DNA of 64,000 nucleotides from Artemisia argyi (taxonomy: Eukaryota > Streptophyta > Magnoliopsida > Asterales > Asteraceae). How positions within the stretch are numbered: the first letter of the stretch is position 1; every line of letters starts with the position of its first letter. Of the stretch, positions 1-9,923 are shown in pieces. A model generated the notes under the pieces. It was not told where the DNA came from, did not search any database, and saw only the letters and a program-made list of their open reading frames with translations. The stretch spans positions 116,472,728-116,536,727 of the forward strand of contig CM060693.1 of NCBI GenBank assembly GCA_030686995.1. The letters are read 5' to 3'. The translations under genes and the position numbers were made by a program.

Positions 1-1219
1 AGAAACAGGGAACAAGCAAGTATAAACTTTATTATACATAATTCATTATCGGATACAGGAAATGATTTAAACACCACACTCTGTAGCTGCCTTGGGCCGA
101 GTATGTTGCTTGGTAACTTAAATGCATAAAGTTGAAAAGGAACATCACTAAGCTCGTTAGCAGCCTGAAAAAAAACATAATAGTGAGATGCAAAAACATG
201 CCAATGTATCATGAATTTTTTTTACATATTTATTCCACTTACGCTTGTTTCTAGAATTAGCAACTTTGGAGATGCACTAATCATTCCAATGACGAATGAT
301 GCCATAACATTATTCCCAAAATCGACTCCGGACAGATTAAGAGTCTTCAGGGATACAAAGTCGACAGCGACATTGTTATTGGAATTAGCTTCTACCAACA
401 TCTACAAAATTCCACATTTCATATTTTTTATAGATTCATTTTAAAATGCATACCTTCAATTTTTAGAACTCAAATTGGTCTTACATTGCAATCTTCAAAA
501 TCCAATGTAAGCGTCTCAAGCTTTGGAAGACTTTCCAGGTAAAGGAGGTTGGACGATGTGATTGTCGTCCGTTTGTTCCAAACACCAAATGACAAATGTA
601 ACTCCTTCATATTTCTGAGTTTTATAATTTCCAACAATCTCATTTCCTTTGTAGTATCAATATTAACTTACAGAAACTCAAGTAGCGGACAACGCACTGT
701 AAACTCCCAAAATGTACCGCCAAGAAAGTTTACATATAACAATTCTAGCCTCAATAGTTTTGGAAAAATACAAAATGTTTCCAAATTAAGCATCTTACAA
801 TGATAAAGTTCCAAATGTTTCAACTCCGTACGGGAGTAAATTTCGCTTGACAAGAATAAAAGCCAATCCCCAATCTCTTCATAACTCAAGTCTGAGATGC
901 CACAAACAGGTTTTGGGTCTATGGAGAAGTCAAACCTTCTTATTGGACCTATAAGTTTAAGTAAAAGCCTCGTTATATCATTCCCATCAAACTTAGTTGT
1001 TATAAAATAAAAGAAATCCTCATCAAGTATTATATCGGTTAGCAAACACCACTTAAACCTCCAGTTTCTAGCTAACGTTGAGGTCCTCACCGCTTCTTTT
1101 AGTGGCAAACGATTCAAAATATTAGTGATTACATTATTTGGCATCTTGCCAATATATTATTCTGATGCATAGTTGGAGGTTCTATGAACCCTGCGACGAC
1201 TGGTTTCAGCAAACGACAT
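1..1219 (-). pseudogene. F-box/FBD/LRR protein gene, 3 exons visible, broken
   Basis: F-box proteins of this plant class are substrate adaptors of SCF ubiquitin ligases. Reading the minus strand, the main exon (485-1144) begins MPNNVITNILNRLPLKEAVR, which is the F-box helix pattern, and continues into leucine-rich segments such as CPLLEFL. Exon 2 (243-401, 53 codons) and exon 3 (164 to beyond the window edge) have good GT/AG borders and keep phase 0. Exon 3 ends with FILACS, typical of the start of an FBD domain. Two in-frame TAA codons break it. One, at 1157-1159, separates a possible upstream ATG at 1217-1219 from the F-box. The other, at 668-670, sits in the LRR region, and the frame clearly continues beyond it (EMRLLEIIKLRNMKELHL). 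The gene is truncated by the window. I call it a pseudogene, although sequencing error at the stops cannot be excluded. Confidence 0.85.
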
Positions 1220-1267
1220 AATATTAGTTATATTTGAGTAGGGTTTTCAGTTTTATAAATTTTGTCT

Positions 1268-1367
1268 TAGTTTTTTATATGATGGATACTGTATTTGGTG
1301 TGGCATTCAATGTGTTGTAGTTTTTGGTATGATGGATATTGTAGTTGGTGTGGCATTCAATGTTTTG
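1268..1367. repeat. two 50-bp tandem copies
   Basis: Copies at 1268-1317 and 1318-1367 differ at only a few bases and share the core GGTGTGGCATTCAATG. They lie upstream of the F-box pseudogene on its strand, so they could be promoter repeats, but nothing else supports that. Confidence 0.8.
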
Positions 1368-1641
1368 CATAGTTTGTGTGTGGGTCATGTTCTAGTATAA
1401 GATGGAAAGCGGAACAAAAGGTGAAGGTATATCTTAGTAAAATCACAAGACACATAGGGACTTCATGTTTACATATTATTTGTCTACATAGTATGTGTTA
1501 GTGTGTGAGTTTGTAAGGTAGTTTACATAGGGCAACTTGTAGTAAAGTGGGTGACATGTATTGTGTATCTTTTTTTGCATCCGTCTGCTTATTTTAGATT
1601 TTAATTAAATATTTCTGTATTTGAAATGTATAAAAAAAATT

Positions 1642-1799
1642 ATATTTTTAATAAATAATAACACATATATTTGCCTTTAATGGTTTATGCTAATATTTAA
1701 TGTTTAATATTATATAAAACATATTTTTAATAAATAATAACACTTATATTTGCCTTTAATGGTTCATGGTAATATGTAATGTTTAATATTATATAAAAC
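1642..1799. repeat. two 79-bp tandem AT-rich copies
   Basis: Copies start at 1642 and 1721 and share TTTGCCTTTAATGGTT. They form an AT-rich spacer with no coding signal. Confidence 0.8.
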
Positions 1800-2010
1800 T
1801 TATTTCTTGAATGCTAATTGTAAAATGTACTAGTTTACTTTAGATTCAATGTATTGAGATTAAATGCAGCAACAGTATTTGTTGGCTAGCCAACCGGTGA
1901 TGTTGTAGCAAGGTGTACCCATTTCCCATAGTCATCTACAAATATTCGCTCCTCCTAAGACAATCACACACACACAACAAAGACATTTACTTTTCCATTT
2001 AAATAAAAAG

Positions 2011-2460
2011 TTGCCCCAAAATACAGGTGCCCAAATTATACATAAAAAGTTGCTTATCTTACTGGTTATTCAAACAGGTTATTGTCCTTATAGAAAAGTT
2101 TCCAAAATTATAAAAAAATGTTGCCCTAAATTAAAAGTTGTCAAATGTACTGTATTGTTATTTTATACAATTTTACTTTTGCTAAAAGACAAAAAATGTA
2201 AAGTTGCCCAAATATTAAAAAATAATAATAATAATAAAAATAATAATAAATAAATAAAATTGCCCCAAACTACAAGTTGCCAAATGTACTATTATTATTT
2301 TATACAATTTTACTTTTCTAAAAGACAAAATAAATAAAGTTGCCCAAAGATAAATAAAAAGTTGCCCCAAATTAAAAGTTGCCAAATGTACTATATTATT
2401 ATTTTATACAATTTTACTTTTCTAAAAGACAAAAAAAAAATAAAGTTGCCCAAATACGGT
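2011..2460. repeat. imperfect tandem repeats rich in TTGCCC
   Basis: Three diverged units of roughly 100-140 bp (about 2121, 2261 and 2361) share the order TTGCCC, then GTTGCCAAATGTACT, then ATTTTATACAATTTTACTTTT, then CTAAAAGACAAA. Open frames across it are by-products of the A/T-rich repeat. Confidence 0.75.
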
Positions 2461-2710
2461 TGCCCCATGATCACAAGTTGCCCTATAACTAATACCCTAT
2501 AAAAAACAGACATATAACAACAATGCAAATCAAGAGTTTAAGATAAATCATCGAAACTAAAGTAGTACGTACTACGTATGTAACGATAGGTTCAAACTAC
2601 AAGAACTAAAACATGAAACATTAAGAAATAACATAATTAATTATTCAAATATCATACTTATTTATTATAATAACAAACACCTTAAACATCAAATTACAAT
2701 ACATGGAGCA

Positions 2711-3004
2711 TCAAATTATAGTATTGTAAACACCAACAATTCTATGACGGATGTCTTCAATTTCTTGATTTCGAAGATCAACTTTAATTTGATGTTCCAG
2801 TATGATCGCTTGATCTTTTCTGTTTTGCTCCTCCAACTTGTTGATGCAGTTAATGTAAAGTGCAACCAACTCTCGTTCAGTTTCAGGTCTGACAGAATAG
2901 TTTTTATCAAACTTCTCTTCAACACTCAATTTTCTTTCATTAGGAGAAGTATCCTTTGAACGTTTATGTTTCTTCGAATTAGGATTTGAAGATGATGAAG
3001 CCAT
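2711..3004 (-). CDS. small basic/coiled-coil protein, unknown function
   Basis: This is an open frame of 97 residues starting MASSSSNPNSKKHKRSKD. It has a Ser-rich and strongly basic N-terminus (a possible nuclear localisation signal around residues 10-17), followed from about residue 28 by a charged heptad-like stretch that should form a coiled coil. I do not recognise a family. The gene at 16778-17166 also starts MASSSS, has similar size and charge layout and lies on the same strand, so the two may be distant relatives. There is no intron and no visible partner gene. It is the only undamaged small ORF of this group in the window. It may be a lineage-specific gene or a product of a transposon. 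Confidence 0.4.
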   Translation of the reverse strand: MASSSSNPNSKKHKRSKDTSPNERKLSVEEKFDKNYSVRPETERELVALYINCINKLEEQNRKDQAIILEHQIKVDLRNQEIEDIRHRIVGVYNTII

Positions 3005-4024
3005 TAATGTTACAAAGAAATAAAATAGGAATGAAGTATATAATGCAAAATATATGAGAAGTTAGATGTTATCCTTGTGCATTTATTGGCACAGCAGCGT
3101 GACAACGGTTAATTGACAACGGTTTCCAATGTATGTAGTTATATGGAGAGAACCAACTTTTGTTTGAATTACTTTATAGGGCAACAAATGAAATGGATTG
3201 TGTTCATTGGGCAACGAGAGTTGGCAGGCTGTACTGGCCAACGATTATTCTAGTTAATAAAAATAAACCTATATAAGATAAATAAATTAGAAGTTAAAGT
3301 GAAAAATACACAATGGCGAAGTTAAAGTCAAAAAGAGAAAATGACAGTTGTGTGTACCTAGAAATTTAGTAAAAATAAGAGTATTTTTTGTACTTGGATG
3401 TACTACAACAGTCCATTCTTCCAAGTGAGCATATGAGGGGTAGTTGGAACATATGCAGACGAGGGAAGGTATGACGGAGTATATCAATATGAAAAAAAAA
3501 AACAGCAACAACAAAAACAAAATAAATAAAATAAATTAATAATTCTTCAAGTAGAAGTAGTCCATATTGAATTGATATGGAAAGTCAAGTGGTTAAAAGC
3601 AATGTCTTGTCAAGTTATTAGGCTTCACACTAACCCAAACATAATTAATAAGGATTACAAGTTACGAAATGATTGCGGCAGGGCAAGTGGACCTTTACCA
3701 TATCTGGACATGGATAGTGGTGCAACCTTTTTCATATTTTTTGGGCAACTATGGGCCAACTGTTAGGAGCATTTTTTATTAGTGTTAACTTTGTAAGATG
3801 CATATAGGGAATGTAATCAATTTGTCGTAAATTTTGTTAAATGATGCAGAAAATACAGTCGTCGTGTTTGGTAAATGGGATTCAATATCAAATTTCTCCT
3901 ATCAAATTATTATATTTGTACAACATTATAAATTGGATTAAAAGTATATACTCAGTTGTTGTAACAAAATGTCATCGAAATTTTGGTGAAACCCGTTGAC
4001 TTCCTTCTGGTTTGTATAAGTAAG
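3005..4024. other. intergenic, no gene seen
   Basis: AT-rich sequence between the small ORF and the first LTR element. It has several GGGCAAC words (for example near 3180, 3213 and 3746), also found near 2470, 15690 and 19710. No convincing coding or RNA feature. Confidence 0.5.
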
Positions 4025-4029
4025 CAACC

Positions 4030-5486
4030 TGATAAGGCAAAAAAGTGTACCGCTTTTAGGGGGTCATTTAAGCCCGAATTCATGATTATTTGATCAATTA
4101 CACCCTAAATCGTTCCTTTTGTCATTTTAGGTACTTTTGAGATGAAATCTGGAAAAGGAAGCATTTTGGACGTTTTTGGAGCATAAAAGTGAAGAAAATG
4201 GCAAAGTCTCAAAATCCTTGCTGGGAACAGTACCTGATGATGTCAAGACCTCACACATGACAGCGTCAAGCTTGGCAAAAGAGGTGGATATGAAGAATAC
4301 ACGTGACGGCCCAGAACATTTTTAGGGTGTAATTGACCTGACGGCGTCACCAAGGCCGTCAGGGTCATTTTGCAGGTGACGGCCCAGAGCTCAATTTCTA
4401 CATGACAGCGTCAAGACTGGATCTAGACAATACGACCCTTAATTTGGCAGCGAGTTGACGGCGTCACAAGCTATAACGTGATGCCGTCAGGATGTATTAT
4501 CTATATATATTTTTCCTATTTTTCATTCATTGTATGTGGAACATTAGGAGAACTTTGGAGAGCTTAAACCCTAGAAGAATTTTCTGTAAAAATAAGGATT
4601 TCAACCCTTGTTCCATCCATGCTTAATTGAAGATAAGTTTTCCAATAATCATACGATATGTCTATGTGTTGTGTGATTCTATCTTATGCTTGTCTTTCTT
4701 TTAACATGCTAGGCTTGGTTTTTATTGTGTTTGCTTAGATGTAGTGAAACCTAGATGTTGATTATTGGTTGATGGTTTGTTTATAATTGTTGTGGATGAT
4801 TGTATTCGATGTTAGGCTTAAGAAAACTGGCAGACTTCCATTGGTAACTTGCTTGAACGTCTTAAGAAACATGATCGGAGGTGTACTACGATTTTTGGTT
4901 GTATTTAATGCATAAGTGAATTCTAGTGATCCCATGTTAGGAGCTTTTAGTCGGCTCGACATAGGAGTGAAGTAGGAGCTTATAGAGTTAGGGAATATTG
5001 TACACGACCCTACGACTAGTATTAAGGAATATAACCCGTCATCCATGCAATTGTAACAAGCTAATCAACCGGTAAAAGATACCTAGGGAGTAATGCAATC
5101 TAAGTTAATACATCTTTTCTCATTATTGTTTCCACGACATAATTACATTAGTTTATTTTCATTTCTTTTTATTTTATTTTGATTGCATCTGTAGTTATTT
5201 GGGTTAGTTGACTAGCAACTAATTCCGCCCACTCCTTCAAAACCCGAGATTTTACTTGCTTTTCATAAAATAAAAAAAATACAAAAAGAATCATCCCTTA
5301 CCCTAGACCTAGTTTAGTAGGCTTTCTTATCCTAGCGACACTATTCCTGAGTTGAACGATCAATCCCCCGGTACTTGTCACTATACTATACTACAACGAT
5401 CAGGTACACTGCCTGGCGGGGATTGCAAGCTTCTCAAGATCCCTTGAGAGGTTAAACCTGTTGCGAGGGCGCAATCCCGCGTATCA
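4030..5486 (+). repeat. 5' LTR of Athila-like element 1
   Basis: TG...CA-bounded terminal repeat of 1457 bp. It has the palindrome array (4235-4489), a TATA box at about 4501-4510 and a presumed R/U5 downstream. It differs from its partner at 11770-13226 by scattered substitutions and a few 1-2 bp indels, so the insertion is not brand new. Confidence 0.92.
4235..4512 (+). promoter_or_regulatory. U3 promoter: TGACG-N-CGTCA palindrome array plus TATA box
   Basis: Exact or near copies of TGACGGCGTCA start at 4235 (variant), 4258 (variant), 4339, 4403 (variant), 4456 and 4479 (variant). Half sites TGACGGC start at 4304 and 4377, with GGCCGTCA near 4354. A G-box CACGTG lies at 4300-4305. The TATA box, TATATATA, begins about 12 bp after the last palindrome. 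TGACG is the known core for TGA-class and other bZIP factors, so this is probably the LTR enhancer; that role is inferred. Confidence 0.65.
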
Positions 5487-5492
5487 AGTTTT

Positions 5493-5510
5493 TGGCGCGG
5501 CTACCGGGGA
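5493..5510 (+). promoter_or_regulatory. primer-binding site
   Basis: TGGCGCGGCTACCGGGGA starts 7 bp after the LTR end. It resembles the tRNA-Asp type primer site usual for Athila-like plant elements. A second, degraded copy of the same context (AGTTTTTGATGCCGCAGCCC) follows at 5561-5580. Confidence 0.65.
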
Positions 5511-5734
5511 TTGTCTATCCTTACATTTATTCCTCAAATTTCGCAAAAGAGTGCGGCGCCATCAAGTTTTTGATGCCGCAGCCCGTGGAATTGTTATTGT
5601 CTAGGTTAGAATTTCTTTTTATTAGGTTTACTTGCTAGATTCCTTTCTAATAAGATTTTTATTTTTATTTTTAGGTTTCTTTAGTCTATCTCATTTCTTT
5701 GTTCCTTTGTTCGTAACCATTACCATCCGACATC

Positions 5735-6643
5735 ATGGAAGGTGGTAATATCCTTGAACCCATCAACCCACCACAACAATACCATCCACAAAACATACCA
5801 CAACCAAACCAACCTCCTAGACCCCGAACTTTAGGAGAGTATTCCCGTCCTAGCTACCAAGGCTATCGAAACACCATTGAGCTCACTCAAGGAGCCAATG
5901 TGTCTCCCTTGCGATCCGACACCATCCGGTTGGTGCAAAGCGGATGTCCATTCCATGGACTTCGTTCCGAAGATCCTAATCAACATCTTAAGGATTTCCT
6001 AAAAATCGTAGATTCCATAGACCTTGATGTTGCAACTAGAGAGACGACCCGATTACGTCTATTCCAATTCTCTCTACGTGACCAAGCTAGTCAATGGCTT
6101 GAACGTTTACCCGCGGGATCCATCACCTCTTATGATGATCTCACTTCTCGTTTCCTCACTCAATTTTTCCCACTGGGGAGAACTACCAAGCTTAGAAATG
6201 ACATCTTGATGTTCCAACAACGTCAAGGTGAAACTCTCTATGAAGCATGGACTCATTTCAAGGACTTACTCCAAAAAGTCCCTCATCATGGCATAGAACC
6301 TTGGCTCCAAATTCAAATCTTTTACGATAAAGTTAATTATCAAACGAGAAAGGCCATAGATTACGCTGCCAATGGTAGACTAGATAGACTTAGCGTTGAT
6401 AAGTGCTGGGAAGTTATTGAGGGTTTAGCACAATACGAAGAAGAAGGATGGGAGGATCCGATGTTCTTGAAAGAAGGGAGTCTAAATTACGTAAACGCAA
6501 CCCAAGAACAGTTATTGGAGAACATTGAGAAGCAGGTTAAGGAATTAATGAGGGCTGAAATGCCTGTAGTTGAAGCCGAAGTGAGTCCTGGTAGACATAT
6601 GAGTGCAATTAGCAAATACACTTTCCTGAACTTTCATGAATAA
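5735..6643 (+). CDS. retrotransposon Gag protein (element 1)
   Basis: Gag forms the virus-like particle that packages retrotransposon RNA. The 302-residue frame starts at the first ATG after the leader; the sister element has the equivalent ATG at 30432. Residues 1-60 are Pro/Asn/Gln-rich. Residues about 85-250 form the plant retrotransposon gag domain, with LRLFQFSLRDQASQWLERLP and the motif LYEAWTHFKDLLQKVPHHGI. It stops without a CCHC zinc knuckle, which the sister copy keeps (CKLCNGSHETHNC at about 31296), so the C-terminus is truncated or replaced. Sequence after the stop (6655-7166) is still partly open in other frames, consistent with frameshift decay. The domain assignment is firm; function today is doubtful. 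Confidence 0.88.
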   Translation: MEGGNILEPINPPQQYHPQNIPQPNQPPRPRTLGEYSRPSYQGYRNTIELTQGANVSPLRSDTIRLVQSGCPFHGLRSEDPNQHLKDFLKIVDSIDLDVATRETTRLRLFQFSLRDQASQWLERLPAGSITSYDDLTSRFLTQFFPLGRTTKLRNDILMFQQRQGETLYEAWTHFKDLLQKVPHHGIEPWLQIQIFYDKVNYQTRKAIDYAANGRLDRLSVDKCWEVIEGLAQYEEEGWEDPMFLKEGSLNYVNATQEQLLENIEKQVKELMRAEMPVVEAEVSPGRHMSAISKYTFLNFHE

Positions 6644-6654
6644 TCAGGAGAAAC

Positions 6655-7166
6655 AGATTCAGCACTTAGAAACTCGCATGGAGAGCACTAGGAATGCTTT
6701 TATGGACTTTGCTGATAAGTTTATATCAAGAATTAAGGAGAAGATTAGGGAAAAATCCACACCGAGGAAAATCAAAAAAATCTTTGAACTTCCAACCCCT
6801 TAGGTGTGTGACGGAGGGGATAATGGAAAAACTTCTTCAAGTGATTCACCTTCAATTACCCCTTACTTCCATGAGCTTCCTCAAGAAGAAAAGAACTTGC
6901 AATTTCACAACATCTTCGTTGGAAGTTTGCAAGTCACGCCCCCTAATTTGCATAAGAAACGTTCCTTTGGTTTTAAACCTGGTGTGAAAAGGGTGCACCT
7001 CAAAAACACTTCAGGTTCAGAAACCTCTATGGAACAACTCCTTCCCTTACCCACCATTTACCAATATGAAGATTACGACCTAAGTGGGATTGTGACCAGC
7101 CCTATTCATAACCACACCTCACTTCGTGTCAGTAACAAAACGTTTGACCCTGGTGGACTCCACTAA
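6655..7166 (+). other. degenerate continuation of the gag region
   Basis: Broken frames follow the gag stop. One 120-residue frame (6804-7166) has no recognised domain but is rich in Ser, Pro and Asn. It may be the remains of the gag C-terminal extension; I cannot assign it more closely. Confidence 0.3.
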
Positions 7167-7860
7167 CGGGAATGGCTATTCATAGTTTATACCCTTGATT
7201 AGTTATTAACAAAAGTGTAGGGACTAAACTTGAAATTTTCACAAAGTATCGATAATCCGGGCATCTGACGACGTCAGAATTCACTCATGACGCCGTCACC
7301 TAGCATTCTCAGCAATATTAACCTCATATCCATCATTTTCAACACATACCCCACAAACCATATCCAATTGATACTTCACCACCGAGCTTTCAAGATCAAA
7401 TCCAACATCTTCAGTAGCCGACCTCAACGTGGTAAGTAACTTTTCTTCATCCTTATTTGTTCAATTATCCTTAGGACCCACCAATTTCGAAAATACCCAT
7501 TATCCGAAACCCTAACATTAATTCATTCCTAGAACTCGTAATGCCCTTCTATAGGTATTGTGTAACCATAATTAAGGCATTGGGTAGTAGTGATTGATAG
7601 GGTTCATGAGTCAATTGCGAAAAAAATTCACACCACGAATTTTTTGATCCCCCACCCATGTTTTCTGTCATAAGGGGTGTTTGGCTAATGGATTTAGAGT
7701 TTAAAAATTGATTTTTCCCTCGTAATTACATGTCTCAATATCTGCTGGGTCTGACGGCGTCAGTCTTTATGGTCTGACGGCATCAGAAGGGTCTGACAGC
7801 TTGACTTCATTGAACTCTTATTCTAATCACTTCCATTCCATTCCATCTTTTTCCAGGAAA

Positions 7861-8702
7861 ATGAGCAAGCGTACCCGACAACACCGAGGGAGTTCTTCAA
7901 GATCTCAACGCGTGAACTTGGGTGACACGGTTCATAGTTGGGGTGTGTTTGAGGATAATGCCTCTACGACCAAATACGCTAAATTGCTCTACCACCAGAT
8001 TGACAGGGGGCATTGATTGATTGGGACTTCTTGAGGGCCCAGGGCCTCGAGAATGCTTTTCTTGAAAGGTTCCAAACTGATGCATTTACCGGTCCTCAAT
8101 GGGAAAGTCTGTTCAGGATGAGGGAACCAGTTTATAGTGACTTGGTGCGAGAATTCTTTGCTACTTTTTATTTTGATTTGGCTGAGGCTAGAACTGATAT
8201 GGGTGGTACTACCATTTACTTTAGGCTGGGGGGAGAGCTTAGGACTTGATCGGTTACAGAGTTTAGTTGGAGATTGGGTTTGTATAGTCAGCATGAGGCA
8301 ATTCAAGGTGGGTTTATGCAGAGATTGTTGGGTGGTGAGACAATGAGGAATGACTTGAGGTGTGCTATGTTTTGGTCGAGAATAGGGAATGGGGTGTATA
8401 CCTCGACTACTGGGGCGACCTCCATTAGGGATCCTAGGGTCAGGTTAGCCCACAGATGCATCACCTACATTTTAGCGGGATGCCATAGCTCCACTCACCG
8501 TATCACTGCTTCTGATCACTTCTACCTGTACACCATTTTTTCAGAGGATGTGTATTGTAACATCCCATTCTGGGTGGCGAGTTATCTAAAGAGGACTGTA
8601 GGGGAGAGGGATGGTGATAAGATCTATGGGGGGGATGTTTGTGACCCTCCTGGCTCATTCTTATGGGATCCTTGTGCTGGAGATCATGGGATACTTGAGT
8701 GA
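7861..8702 (+). pseudogene. ATHILA ORF1-like protein, frameshifted
   Basis: This protein type is found in Athila-group retrotransposons; its role is unknown. The frame starts MSKRTRQHRG at 7861. Near 8006 a G run appears one base short, moving the reading into the frame of 8013-8249 (LIDWDFLRAQGLENAF, then TTIYFRLGGE). After an in-frame TGA at 8247-8249 the same frame continues to 8702 (SWRLGLYSQHEAI, RDPRVRLAHRCITYILAGC, CNIPFWVASYLKRT). The layout of a DLAEAR.DMG segment, a YFRLGGE segment, HR...LA and CNI...VA.YL matches proteins I know from Asteraceae Athila-like elements. About 280 residues are traceable. Palindromes of the LTR type precede it at 7752-7800. Confidence 0.65.
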
Positions 8703-9833
8703 TTGTGGTACATGCAGGGTGGTGAAGGCCAAATCCCTCAAGCAAATGAGTATTGTGATGGAATTGGGGGACGGGTCCTATGCTTGGTATGTTGTAGGGG
8801 GAGCGGCTGCTGCTGATGATGATGAGGGTGTACCCCAGCAGCAGCAGTATGGGAATTATGAGATTGGCTCTGCGGACTATTATCGGCACATTGGTCGGGG
8901 GGATTGGCAGGCTCATCAGGGGGCCTGGATGGGTTAGATGGACACCTGGAGGGCCACTACTAACCAGAGGTTTGATTGGATGTAAGATCACACGATCTGC
9001 CAGATGCAGCATCTATCGACCCGTGATCACATCGAGCCTCACTTGCAGATTGACCCATTCCCCGGTCGTGAGCAGGATTATCCACCCTATGGGTACACCG
9101 GACATCTCCCTCCTGGTTATGATTACCGCTTTAGTCCCCTTCCCCAGTGATGTTTTTATGGTAGTGTCATGATTTCTGAACAATTTATCTTTGGTTGTAT
9201 GATTTGAACAATTCGGTCTGTAATAGTGTAGGATTTGGCCTTTGTTGGCCATTGGATATTTATTACTATTTCCTTCTATGCATTTAGGATTCTCATTATT
9301 GTGGTTGTTTTATTAGTTTTATATGTTTTATTTGTTTCCGTATGCGTGTTTTATTTTTATTGTTGGTAAATCATGTTTCAAAATAAATTGTGAAAACGCT
9401 TTATTTTGTTTTTAACTTCGTCTTAATTACATATAAAGGTATTTTGCAAAATCTAAGTGTAAGGGAAATCCAAATTTCTTTATACGAACGAAATGAGCAT
9501 GATTCACTACAATATTAAATGAGCATGTATATTAGTATTTGTTAGAGTCAAATGCTTGTATCGAGTCATAATGACGTTTTGCAGGATTTTCCAGGAAGTA
9601 AGGCATAAGTTTTTCCATAAATTTTCCGGAAACTTAACATAAGATTTTTCCAGGAACATTTAGACGGCGTCAGGAGTTACAACCTAACGGCGTCAGGTAC
9701 TAAAATTATGAAAAATTTTGCGAGTTTTGTTTAAACCGGAGTCTTAAAGTTTTTGTTGATTCTTTAGTTTTATAAACTCCAGGAAATCTGCAAACATTCA
9801 TTCCACAAGCATTATATCTTAATTTGCTTTCTA

Positions 9834-9923
<90 letters not shown>

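Noticed and set aside
8503..9252. Minus-strand ORFs (8503-9012, 9013-9252) and plus-strand ORF 8816-9172
   Set aside because: Shadows of the ATHILA ORF1-like region in other frames; no domain pattern.
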